Position numbers and translations under genes: made by a program. A DNA stretch of 12,559 nucleotides from positions 1 to 12,559 of the forward strand of contig JAHHQQ010000039.1 in NCBI GenBank assembly GCA_020026275.1. The letters run 5' to 3'. The stretch's first letter is position 1. Every line of letters starts with the position of its first letter. The notes below the pieces were generated by a model, which ran no database searches, was not told the DNA's origin, and saw only the letters and a program-made list of their open reading frames with translations. Below, one piece after another: positions 1-6,022 of this stretch. Origin of the DNA: Bacteroidales bacterium. Lineage in GTDB: Bacteria; Bacteroidota; Bacteroidia; Bacteroidales; UBA932.

Positions 1-34
1 TTTCTTTCAATCCATCCGCTTCCGTCAGGCAATT

Positions 35-1459
35 CTATTGCTGCCACAGACGGCTGGCGATAGAATACATCTTTCCAAAAATCTTCCCCGGACGATAAAT
101 GCCTTTGCGGACAGTAACGTCCACACCTGATTCCAGTTTCCTGCGGAAAATGACGAACCAGCCATAAAGGACAATACCTTTGAAAATACTGGAAAGCGTG
201 ATACTGAGCCAGATACCATTCAAGCCAAGAGCCGGGATGGACATGAGGGCATAAGCCATCGGAAGACGCAGTCCCGTCAGCACAATGCCGACAATCGCCG
301 GCGGAGTAGTACGGCCACAACCATTGAAGGCACCTGCCGTGACACTCTCAATGGACACGAAAATCTGGGAAGCCGCCAGAATGAGCATATAGTCCCGACC
401 GGCATCCAACACAACCGGATCCTGCACAAAGACATTGAACAGTTCCCTACCGTACAGGATGAACACAATGGTCGCCGTTCCGGAAATGGCCATCGCCAGC
501 TTCATCGTGTAGGAGAAGCCCTTCTTGATCCGCCCAAAATTTCGGGCTCCATAATTCTGCCCTACAAAAGAAGCCAGCGCCGTCGAGAAACCAGAGCCTG
601 TCATCCAGGTGATGGCCTCTATCTGGGCACCGATACTCTGCACTGCCACACCGGCATAGCCCCAAGTCGCGGCCATACTTCCCAATGTCATGGAGAACAT
701 GGAGAACAGCGCACTCTGCGCACTGACCGGCACACCCAGCTGGGCAATCCTCTTGATGAAGAAGCCTCTCGGGATCGTCAGGAAATGAAGCTTGCCCAAA
801 GCGGAACGCTTGCAGAAAAGTGAAATGGCGAAAATCACATACACAATCATTTGGGACAAGGCAGTGGCGATACCGGCGCCAGCCGTCTCCATTCTCGGGA
901 CTGGCCCCAGACCATAGATGAGAATAGGGTCCAGAATGATGTTGAAGACCAGACCGACCGCAACAATCTTGAGCGGAGTCTTGCTATTGCCCTGGCCATT
1001 GTAGAGTCCGCTGAACGTATTGTTGTTGAAAGTGAAGAAGATACCCGGCGAAATGATACGCATATATTGGACAGCCATTTCAGAAATGTGGTCCTCCAGC
1101 CGGAAAAAACCCACCAGTCCAGGAGCGGCAACAAATATGAAAACCGCATACACAAATGCAAGAATGGAAGACAAGGTAGCCGCCTGATTGGCATAGACAC
1201 AAGCCAGACGCTTCTTGCCGGCCCCCAAACTTTGTGAAATTGTCACTTCCGCTCCCACCTTTCCGATAAATGACAAGGCATTGCACAACCAAGTGAAGAA
1301 ACCGGCGACACCGACAGCAGCCACACTTTCGCTGCTCAAATGTCCCAGCCAGAACATGTCGGTCATATTGTAGGTCATCTGCACAAATGATGCTGTAATC
1401 AGAGGAATTGCCATGGACCAAATGCCCTTCCTGATGCTGCCCGTTGTAAGATCTCTCAT
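35..1459 (-). CDS. MATE-family multidrug/metabolite efflux transporter
   Basis: A 474-residue, strongly hydrophobic protein whose length and layout fit the MATE family, which exports drugs or metabolites across the inner membrane in exchange for Na+ or H+. The start MRDLTTGSIRKGIWSMAIPL has the family pattern of a short basic N-terminus leading into helix 1, followed by the NMTDMFWLG-type segment at about residues 31-39 that resembles the conserved helix 1-2 region. A second half beginning near residue 235 (LGVPVSAQSALFSM) repeats the pattern, as expected for two six-helix bundles. The start is the ATG at 1459, and the ORF is complete. It lies downstream of the acyl-ACP thioesterase gene on the same strand, about 100 bases away, but a strong hairpin terminator sits between them, so it is either transcribed by readthrough or from a weak promoter of its own. 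The family call is firm; the substrate is unknown. Confidence 0.93.
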   Translation of the reverse strand: MRDLTTGSIRKGIWSMAIPLITASFVQMTYNMTDMFWLGHLSSESVAAVGVAGFFTWLCNALSFIGKVGAEVTISQSLGAGKKRLACVYANQAATLSSILAFVYAVFIFVAAPGLVGFFRLEDHISEMAVQYMRIISPGIFFTFNNNTFSGLYNGQGNSKTPLKIVAVGLVFNIILDPILIYGLGPVPRMETAGAGIATALSQMIVYVIFAISLFCKRSALGKLHFLTIPRGFFIKRIAQLGVPVSAQSALFSMFSMTLGSMAATWGYAGVAVQSIGAQIEAITWMTGSGFSTALASFVGQNYGARNFGRIKKGFSYTMKLAMAISGTATIVFILYGRELFNVFVQDPVVLDAGRDYMLILAASQIFVSIESVTAGAFNGCGRTTPPAIVGIVLTGLRLPMAYALMSIPALGLNGIWLSITLSSIFKGIVLYGWFVIFRRKLESGVDVTVRKGIYRPGKIFGKMYSIASRLWQQ

Positions 1460-1494
1460 CTCAATATCAAATTAACACACACCAAACAAAAACC

Positions 1495-1519
1495 AAAATC
1501 CCCTGAAGCAGGGGATTTT
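1495..1519 (-). terminator. Intrinsic terminator after the thioesterase gene
   Basis: A perfect 11-bp inverted repeat (AAAATCCCCTG / CAGGGGATTTT) with a 3-base AAG loop. Read on the minus strand it is followed by GGTTTTTGTTTGG, a T-rich tail. It lies about 40 bases past the thioesterase stop and about 35 bases before the MATE start codon, so it either ends the thioesterase mRNA or limits how much readthrough reaches the transporter gene. Confidence 0.8.
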
Positions 1520-1560
1520 CATGAAAATTGCGCGAAGATACAAAAATATTCCGCATTTCA

Positions 1561-2346
1561 CTATATCATACGACGGTCAATTTCTTCTGCAATATCTGCC
1601 TCCTTCACCCCTGACATCATTTCCATGTCCACACTACAGACGGGCTGGGACTGGACATCATTAATCGTATTCCAAAAATGGCACGAGTCCTCTTTGGACT
1701 GATACAAAGCAGAAGACAAGGTCTCTCCCAGAAAAGACTCTTTCCTAAACTGTATGCAGACCGACTTGGGATAAGTTCCCTCCGCATGAGACCGTGGCAT
1801 CGAAGACATGGCCAAACCCAAATAGTTACGATTACTCATGTGTCCGTTGAAATCGACATCGTTGTTGTTGATGTGATGCCGGGTAACTTCGATCAGCTGG
1901 GCATCGTCCGGAACGGAACAGTTGCGGATCCGATGTGGCCGCCCCTCCCCGACAATAGCTGTCCGGTTCATGAAGTCTCCGGCATCAATCGGCCGGCGGG
2001 TCGTCTTGTCCAGAATCACCCAGCTGCTGGTCCCTTCCACAAATACCTTGTCTTTCACAGACATCTTGAAATTGACATATTCACGAACAGCAGAATATTC
2101 ACAGAACCAGATTTCCACCTGAATCTTCTCCATCCAGAAAGGTCTCTCCCCCACCATCTGCATCTCAATGCCCGTCATCGCCCAATACAGGTTCTGCTGG
2201 CTCAAATCAAACGGAGAAAGATGATTGATGGCCATGTACCGGGCCAGACAATCCTGAAAATACAAAGACACTGCCACCATATTCATCCTATAATTGACAT
2301 CAACGTCAGAGACTGACAAGACATATTCAGTACTATAACGACTCAT
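1561..2346 (-). CDS. Acyl-ACP thioesterase (FatA/FatB-like, double hotdog)
   Basis: A 261-residue protein resembling bacterial acyl-ACP thioesterases, which hydrolyse the thioester of acyl-acyl carrier protein in the cytosol and release free fatty acid. Its length fits two tandem hotdog folds. The second fold carries the catalytic-type motif D165-F-N167-G-H169-M-S-N172 followed by NYL, equivalent to the D-x-N-x-H-V-N-N signature of plant FatA/FatB. The first fold contains the segment TSSWVILDKTTRRPI (about residues 106-120), typical of the family. I chose the ATG at 2346; an upstream in-frame TTG at 2364 would add six residues but has no better ribosome-binding site. The gene follows tetR on the same strand and has a copy of the tetR operator palindrome 65-80 bases upstream of its start, which suggests direct repression by that regulator. 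Chain-length preference cannot be read from the sequence. Confidence 0.88.
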   Translation of the reverse strand: MSRYSTEYVLSVSDVDVNYRMNMVAVSLYFQDCLARYMAINHLSPFDLSQQNLYWAMTGIEMQMVGERPFWMEKIQVEIWFCEYSAVREYVNFKMSVKDKVFVEGTSSWVILDKTTRRPIDAGDFMNRTAIVGEGRPHRIRNCSVPDDAQLIEVTRHHINNNDVDFNGHMSNRNYLGLAMSSMPRSHAEGTYPKSVCIQFRKESFLGETLSSALYQSKEDSCHFWNTINDVQSQPVCSVDMEMMSGVKEADIAEEIDRRMI

Positions 2347-2410
2347 AATCCAACTTTTTTTCAATTGTTCATAATTCTAACCTGCCGGAGGAAGACCGGC
2401 ACTTGTTCAG

Positions 2411-2426
2411 TCGGCCGTCCGACCGA
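2411..2426. promoter_or_regulatory. Second copy of the TetR operator, upstream of the thioesterase
   Basis: TCGGCCGTCCGACCGA. Its reverse complement matches the perfect palindrome at 3093-3108 in 14 of 16 positions. It lies in the 140-base gap between tetR and the thioesterase gene, just downstream of a candidate -7 element, which mirrors the arrangement at the tetR promoter. Inferred to be a binding site for the TetR protein encoded next to it. Confidence 0.7.
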
Positions 2427-2435
2427 TTCCATCTC

Positions 2436-2443
2436 CAAATAAA
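2436..2443 (-). promoter_or_regulatory. Candidate -7 element for the thioesterase gene
   Basis: Read on the minus strand this is TTTATTTG, one mismatch from the Bacteroidota -7 consensus TAnnTTTG. No convincing -33 TTTG is found at the usual distance, and the element overlaps the T-tract of the tetR terminator. Its value is positional: it lies 9 bases upstream of the operator copy, compared with 12 bases at the tetR promoter. Confidence 0.35.
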
Positions 2444-2444
2444 A

Positions 2445-2465
2445 CCCTTCCCAAAACAGAAAGGG
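2445..2465 (-). terminator. Intrinsic terminator of tetR
   Basis: On the minus strand CCCTTTC and GGAAGGG form a 7-bp stem with one U-G pair around a 7-base loop, followed by TTTTATTTG. It begins about 20 bases after the tetR stop codon and would separate the tetR transcript from the thioesterase gene. Confidence 0.6.
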
Positions 2466-2486
2466 CGAAATGTCCCCAACACTTTT

Positions 2487-3071
2487 CTATGGCACCAAGA
2501 TATTGATGATGTCGTCAACCGAAGCATCGTCGCAACCGCAGAACTTCTGTATCTGCAAACCATCAATCAAGGCAAGAATCACCGTTGCCAAACTTTGATT
2601 ATTCCCTTGTTGCGGCAAAATCCGGTCGAGTGACTCTGCCAAAACCTTTCTCCAAGAAGCATACATCTTGAAAAACTTTTCTTTCAAGGCTTCGTTGGTG
2701 GAAACGTCATTCAGCAAATACAGATGAAGACGGCCACGCGTATCGGATGCAAGAATCTTCTCGAACAAGGTCTTGAGGATTTCCTTGACATCGACATTGC
2801 CCGAAGACTCCTTCACGAAATGAAGCAGTTCATCGGTGATTTCTGACAGATTGCTCTCTGCAATGTCGTAGATGATGTCCTCCTTGGCGGAATAATAGTA
2901 GTACAAGGTGCCTTTGCTGATTCCAGCTTCCTTGGCAATGTCCTTCAGCGAAGTCTCCTTGATTCCCTTCTTCGTCATCAGGGAGGAAGCCACTGTGAGG
3001 ATGTACCCCCTCATATCCACAACTATGACTTTGCCGTCACCATTATCTATCTTGATTTCTTTTGTACTCAT
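2487..3071 (-). CDS. TetR/AcrR-family transcriptional repressor
   Basis: A 194-residue protein with the TetR DNA-binding domain at about residues 24-70. The helix-turn-helix is at about 41-60 (SLKDIAKEAGISKGTLYYYY), followed by the usual S-x-K-E-D start of helix 4. The rest is an alpha-helical ligand-binding and dimerisation domain with no resemblance I can assign to a given ligand class. The ATG at 3071 is preceded by AAGGGAGCAAGGAAA, a usable ribosome-binding region, and lies about 40 bases from the predicted transcription start. A perfect palindrome (3093-3108) sits between promoter and start codon, suggesting autorepression; a near copy upstream of the thioesterase suggests control of that gene too. 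The ligand may be a fatty acid or acyl derivative given the neighbour, but that is only inference. Confidence 0.92.
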   Translation of the reverse strand: MSTKEIKIDNGDGKVIVVDMRGYILTVASSLMTKKGIKETSLKDIAKEAGISKGTLYYYYSAKEDIIYDIAESNLSEITDELLHFVKESSGNVDVKEILKTLFEKILASDTRGRLHLYLLNDVSTNEALKEKFFKMYASWRKVLAESLDRILPQQGNNQSLATVILALIDGLQIQKFCGCDDASVDDIINILVP

Positions 3072-3092
3072 TTTCCTTGCTCCCTTACAATA

Positions 3093-3108
3093 TCGGTCGG
3101 CCGACCGA
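3093..3108. promoter_or_regulatory. TetR operator: perfect 16-bp palindrome
   Basis: TCGGTCGGCCGACCGA equals its own reverse complement. It lies 22 bases upstream of the tetR start codon and 12 bases downstream of the -7 element, at about +5 to +20 of the predicted transcript, where a bound dimer would block initiation or early elongation. Size, symmetry and position are those of a TetR autoregulatory operator. Confidence 0.8.
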
Positions 3109-3120
3109 CTAAACTTTATG

Positions 3121-3151
3121 CAAATCTAAAGAAAAAAAATCAAGGAGCAAA
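3121..3151 (-). promoter_or_regulatory. tetR promoter (Bacteroidota type)
   Basis: On the minus strand a TTTG (-33, at 3148-3151) is followed after exactly 19 bases by TAGATTTG (-7, at 3121-3128). This is a full match to the Bacteroidota consensus TTTG-N19-21-TAnnTTTG. Transcription would start near 3113-3115, just before the operator. Confidence 0.75.
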
Positions 3152-3174
3152 TTTCTGAGGATTTATTTTCACTT

Positions 3175-3208
3175 TTTGTCCAGAATCCCCTACAGGAGAC
3201 TATCTTTG
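3175..3208 (+). promoter_or_regulatory. Promoter of the HAD phosphatase gene
   Basis: A TTTG at 3175-3178 and TATCTTTG at 3201-3208, a perfect -7 element, with 22 bases between them (one more than the usual maximum). Transcription would start about 15-20 bases before the ATG at 3233. It is divergent from the tetR promoter and does not overlap the operator. Confidence 0.6.
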
Positions 3209-3232
3209 CATCAAGAATAAAATCGGATACAC

Positions 3233-3856
3233 ATGAATATTGAAGCAATCATATTTGACATGGGCGGTGTCCTGGTCGATCTGGACATGGCCGCCGGCAA
3301 GAAAGAATTCAAAGAAAAGCTGGGCTATCCGCACACCGATGAGATGCTGGACCCCTGCCATGGACAAGGCCTCTTCATGAAGACCGAGGCAGGAGAGCTC
3401 TCCGGCGCGGAATTCCGCCGTGCCATTCTTGCCGAATCCAGACCGGGCTGTACGGAAGACATGGTCAATGAGGCCATGTGGAGCATGCTGGTGGGCATCC
3501 GTCCCGAAAAAGCCACGCTCCTGAAGGAGTTGTCCAAACAGTACGACCTCTATCTGCTGAGCAACAACAATCCCATCATGATGATCAAATGCAGAAGACT
3601 TTTCGAGGAGGCAGGGATTCCGCTGGAACAGATTTTCAAGAAATGTTTCGTCTCCTGTGAGATGAAGCTGATCAAGCCCCATCCGGAAATCTTTGAAAGG
3701 GTTATCCAGCAGATTCCGGAGCACCCTGCCGATCGGATGCTCTTCATCGATGACTCCTTGAAAAATGTGGAAATGGCCGCCCGTTCCGGACTGCGCATTC
3801 TGCATTTCCCGCAAGGGGAAAATCTGGCGGAGCGTCTGAAAACCGTGCTGGACTAG
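3233..3856 (+). CDS. HAD-IA family phosphatase (YihX-like)
   Basis: A 207-residue haloacid dehalogenase-superfamily hydrolase, probably a cytosolic phosphatase of a small sugar phosphate or nucleotide. Motif I is F8-D9-M-G-G-V-L-V-D with nucleophile D9. The position usually held by the general acid Asp is G11, as in the DLGNV motif of the YihX-like glucose-1-phosphate phosphatases. Motif II is LLS110-NNN, motif III is the lysine in IK148-PHPEIF, and motif IV is FID173-D174-S. A helical cap domain fits between motifs I and II (about residues 16-95). The start is the ATG at 3233, a short leader downstream of a good promoter. Its stop codon overlaps that of the convergent lipoprotein gene by two bases. 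Substrate unknown. Confidence 0.88.
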   Translation: MNIEAIIFDMGGVLVDLDMAAGKKEFKEKLGYPHTDEMLDPCHGQGLFMKTEAGELSGAEFRRAILAESRPGCTEDMVNEAMWSMLVGIRPEKATLLKELSKQYDLYLLSNNNPIMMIKCRRLFEEAGIPLEQIFKKCFVSCEMKLIKPHPEIFERVIQQIPEHPADRMLFIDDSLKNVEMAARSGLRILHFPQGENLAERLKTVLD

Positions 3857-5076
3857 CGGCATTCCGTGCTGCCGACCGTCTGCGAACCGGTTATGGTCTG
3901 GCCGTGGCCCGTGCTGCCGACCGTTTCCAGATAGGGGGATCGGGAGAGGTCGTTGGGGTTGGTTCCCGGCACCCCTTGCGGCACCGGCTGTCCCTGTTGG
4001 CGGAAAAGTTGTTCCCAGAATTCCGGCAGGCTCCCGTCAGGCGCACGAAAGTTCATCGGTCGGGAGGGGAAAATCGGCTGCCCAGCCTTGTCCAGATAAG
4101 AAAGCTGCACCAATTCCGAGCAATAGAGCCGGCCGTTGTCGGGGAGGTAGGCCCAGTCATAATCCTGTCCAATAAAGGATTTGGCGCGGCTGACGGCTTC
4201 CTGAAGCGGAAAATCCCCTTTCATGCGCATGATCGTCAGTGCCGGATATTGCGTCCGGAAGGCCTCCCAGGACTGCGCCCATACCCCTTGACGGTCATCC
4301 GCTTCGATGATGCAGAGCCGTCCCTCCACCTTGGCGGCAATCCCGACATGGACATAGCCTCCGCCGGTAGATTCCCCGATCGCTTCCGAAAAGTCAGACT
4401 CCCCTCCCCGGACGAAAACGAGGTCCCCCTCTACGGGAAATGCCCATGTCTGGGGCGAAGTGGCTACTGATGGGGCATCTGAGAGGGCCTTTGAGGTGGC
4501 TTTTGAGGTGCGGCATTCCTTCTCATAGAATTCTTCCAGAGAGGTGAAAAGCGGCACGCCGTAATATTGGCAGGTGATCCGGACATTGTCGAAACGGTAG
4601 AAATCGGGTTCGCAGATGACCTCCATCTTTCCGCTCCGGGCATGCAGGCCCATTTCGAGCAGCGAAATCGGGGATTTGCTGGTTGCGATGATATACATGA
4701 TGATCCGGTCCGCCTGCTCCAGATGGCTCAGTTCCCAATTGACCTGATAGTCCATCTCTCCGGGTTTGCTGGCATCCCAATGTTCCTGTCTGGGGGAAAA
4801 GAAGATGAGGTTCCGGGTGGAATCCTGCAGTCGGGCCACCATTTCGGACTGCCAGTCTCTCGAAACGCCCATGTCGATGGTTCCGGCGAGGAAAATGCGT
4901 GCAGCGTCCTTACAGTCAAGCAGTTCCTGTTCCAATTCTTCCTGATGGGGACGAATCAGATACGTCTTGCATTCGGTGGTGTTCTCCGCTGTCGGGGAGC
5001 CGGCAGGACCGCAGGAAGCGAGCGGCAGGAGCGCCGCTGCCAGCAGGAAGATGGTGGATTTCAGTGTATTTTGCAT
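3853..5076 (-). CDS. Lipoprotein: nucleoside deoxyribosyltransferase-like domain fused to YiiX-like NlpC/P60 domain
   Basis: A 407-residue two-domain lipoprotein. Residues 1-22 form a type II signal peptide with lipobox L-A-S-C22. Residues about 57-185 look like a nucleoside 2-deoxyribosyltransferase-like fold: IFLAGTID at 61-68, then SPISLLE141MGLHA, where E141 sits at the usual nucleophile position. A Ser/Thr/Ala-rich linker (about 186-212) leads to a YiiX/YebB-type permuted NlpC/P60 domain (about 213-335), with the leading GDLVF, H243 in YVHVGI, E258 in IIEAD and C319 in YCSELV, the expected Cys-His pair in permuted order. The tail (about 360-407) is low-complexity and rich in Gly, Thr and Pro. 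An in-frame TAA three codons upstream fixes the ATG at 5076. The likely location is the outer membrane or periplasm. The domain calls are by motif reading; the biochemical role of the fusion is unknown. Confidence 0.82.
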   Translation of the reverse strand: MQNTLKSTIFLLAAALLPLASCGPAGSPTAENTTECKTYLIRPHQEELEQELLDCKDAARIFLAGTIDMGVSRDWQSEMVARLQDSTRNLIFFSPRQEHWDASKPGEMDYQVNWELSHLEQADRIIMYIIATSKSPISLLEMGLHARSGKMEVICEPDFYRFDNVRITCQYYGVPLFTSLEEFYEKECRTSKATSKALSDAPSVATSPQTWAFPVEGDLVFVRGGESDFSEAIGESTGGGYVHVGIAAKVEGRLCIIEADDRQGVWAQSWEAFRTQYPALTIMRMKGDFPLQEAVSRAKSFIGQDYDWAYLPDNGRLYCSELVQLSYLDKAGQPIFPSRPMNFRAPDGSLPEFWEQLFRQQGQPVPQGVPGTNPNDLSRSPYLETVGSTGHGQTITGSQTVGSTECR

Positions 5077-5090
5077 GTCTTTTTACGTCT

Positions 5091-5256
5091 TTTTGGGCCT
5101 CTGTGGAGCCTTCCCTTTCGGGCGATTTCCAGTTTTGGAGCCATTCGGGCACTTGCAGTGTCCTGGGGCTTGCAAGCTTTTGGGGCTTTCGTAGCCCCCT
5201 CAAGTATTTTGGCCTCTCGTGGCACATTCGGGTTCTTGGTCTCTCGTGGCACTTGC
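5091..5256. repeat. Degenerate repeats in the predicted leader of the lipoprotein gene
   Basis: Within the 333-base gene-free gap 5077-5409, variants of TTTTGGsCCTCTCGTGGCAC recur on the plus strand, starting near 5091, 5133, 5178, 5207 and 5233. The best pair share CTCTCGTGGCAC (near 5213 and 5241), and GGCACTTGCAG occurs near 5148 and 5248. One unit also folds as GGGGCT/AGCCCC with an ACGAA loop on the minus strand. All lie between the predicted transcription start (about 5256) and the ATG at 5076, so they would form a 5' untranslated region. No plausible protein is encoded here. The rest of the gap holds two divergent promoters. Confidence 0.5.
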
Positions 5257-5262
5257 AGACTG

Positions 5263-5295
5263 CAAATGTAATGAACCTGTCCCGTCCTGCACAAA
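5263..5295 (-). promoter_or_regulatory. Promoter of the lipoprotein gene
   Basis: On the minus strand TTTG (5292-5295) is followed after 21 bases by TACATTTG (5263-5270), a full consensus match. It predicts a start near 5256 and a leader of about 180 bases. Confidence 0.65.
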
Positions 5296-5347
5296 TTTCT
5301 CCAATATTTTTGCTCGTCCCCCTACTTTGGCACAAGGTCGCCGTATC

Positions 5348-5378
5348 TTGGCGGAAAACAAAATTTCCTCTATATTTG
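5348..5378 (+). promoter_or_regulatory. Promoter of the 150-residue unknown gene
   Basis: TTG (5348-5350), 20 bases, then TATATTTG (5371-5378), a perfect -7 element. Transcription would start near 5385, about 25 bases before the ATG at 5410. Confidence 0.7.
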
Positions 5379-5409
5379 AGGTACATTGAAAAGAAACTAT
5401 TTTAAAATC

Positions 5410-5862
5410 ATGAAAAAGATAGATGTACAGAGCATGACTGACGTTTGGTTCAGCATTTCCGTCACAGCGAACGCTGTCAAAAGAATCAACGCTTCAGCGG
5501 CTCACCCCACGCTGACCGAAGTGGCTGATACCCTTGAAGAAATCGCCCTCAATCTGGGCAGAATGGGATTCAACGACGAATACACCGAGGAGCTCAGCGA
5601 AGAAGCCATTGAAAAGACGATCACCGGCTTCATTCCTGCCGGCGAGATTGAAGAAAGTTACCGCAGCAACCAGGCCGCCACGCTCGAGGTGCTGGCGAAG
5701 ATGCTGGGAGACTGCAAGGAGGTCTTCTTCGAGAAGCTGGAAGCAGAGCAGCTTTCCGGTAAGAATTTGGTCGAGGACGAATCGGACGAGAACGAGCTGG
5801 ACCTCACCGAAGAGTTCAACAAGATGATTGACTGCCAACAGGACCTGCTGGAACTCGCCTAG
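5410..5862 (+). CDS. Acidic hypothetical protein, 150 aa
   Basis: I do not recognise this family. The protein is 150 residues, rich in Glu and Asp, predicted largely helical, with no signal peptide or membrane segment. It ends in a very acidic stretch (EDESDENELDLTEEF, near residues 121-135). I chose the ATG at 5410; an in-frame TTG at 5386 would lie at the predicted transcription start and is unlikely. A Bacteroidota promoter 30-60 bases upstream and a hairpin that starts on the last base of the stop codon make this a self-contained transcription unit and support it being a real gene. The coding frame has the GC-rich third positions of the surrounding genes. Confidence 0.75.
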   Translation: MKKIDVQSMTDVWFSISVTANAVKRINASAAHPTLTEVADTLEEIALNLGRMGFNDEYTEELSEEAIEKTITGFIPAGEIEESYRSNQAATLEVLAKMLGDCKEVFFEKLEAEQLSGKNLVEDESDENELDLTEEFNKMIDCQQDLLELA

Positions 5863-5885
5863 CGCATTCCAGCCGGGGAATGCGC
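5862..5885 (+). terminator. Terminator-like hairpin after the 150-aa gene
   Basis: GCGCATTCC and GGAATGCGC form a perfect 9-bp stem with a 6-base loop, starting on the G of the TAG stop codon. There is no clear T-tract after it (CCCTATTG), so it may protect the mRNA end rather than terminate transcription by itself. Confidence 0.5.
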
Positions 5886-6022
5886 CCCTATTGAAATGAT
5901 GTCCCCTGCGGATTCCTCCGTTCTGGAGCAATCGATTTCCTCCTGAATCCGGTAAAATTTCCGCTCGGATTTATGGGGAGTTCCTTAATATACTTACTTC
6001 AGATTTTCCATTCATTCGGCTT

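Noticed and set aside
851..1237. Plus-strand open frame of 128 codons
   Set aside because: It lies wholly antisense to the MATE transporter gene and has no family-like composition; it is a shadow of the coding strand.
1678..2316. Plus-strand open frame of 212 codons opposite the thioesterase
   Set aside because: Antisense to a gene with a clear catalytic motif; the translation is rich in His, Arg and Pro in a way typical of a shadow frame.
3200..3862. Minus-strand open frame of 220 codons opposite the HAD gene
   Set aside because: The plus-strand frame has all four HAD motifs and a good promoter; the antisense frame has none.
4916..5386. Minus-strand open frame of 156 codons with repeated CHERP-like words
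   Set aside because: The repeats come from the degenerate DNA repeats in the leader, the frame runs on into the lipoprotein gene in the wrong frame, and its start lies upstream of the predicted transcript start.
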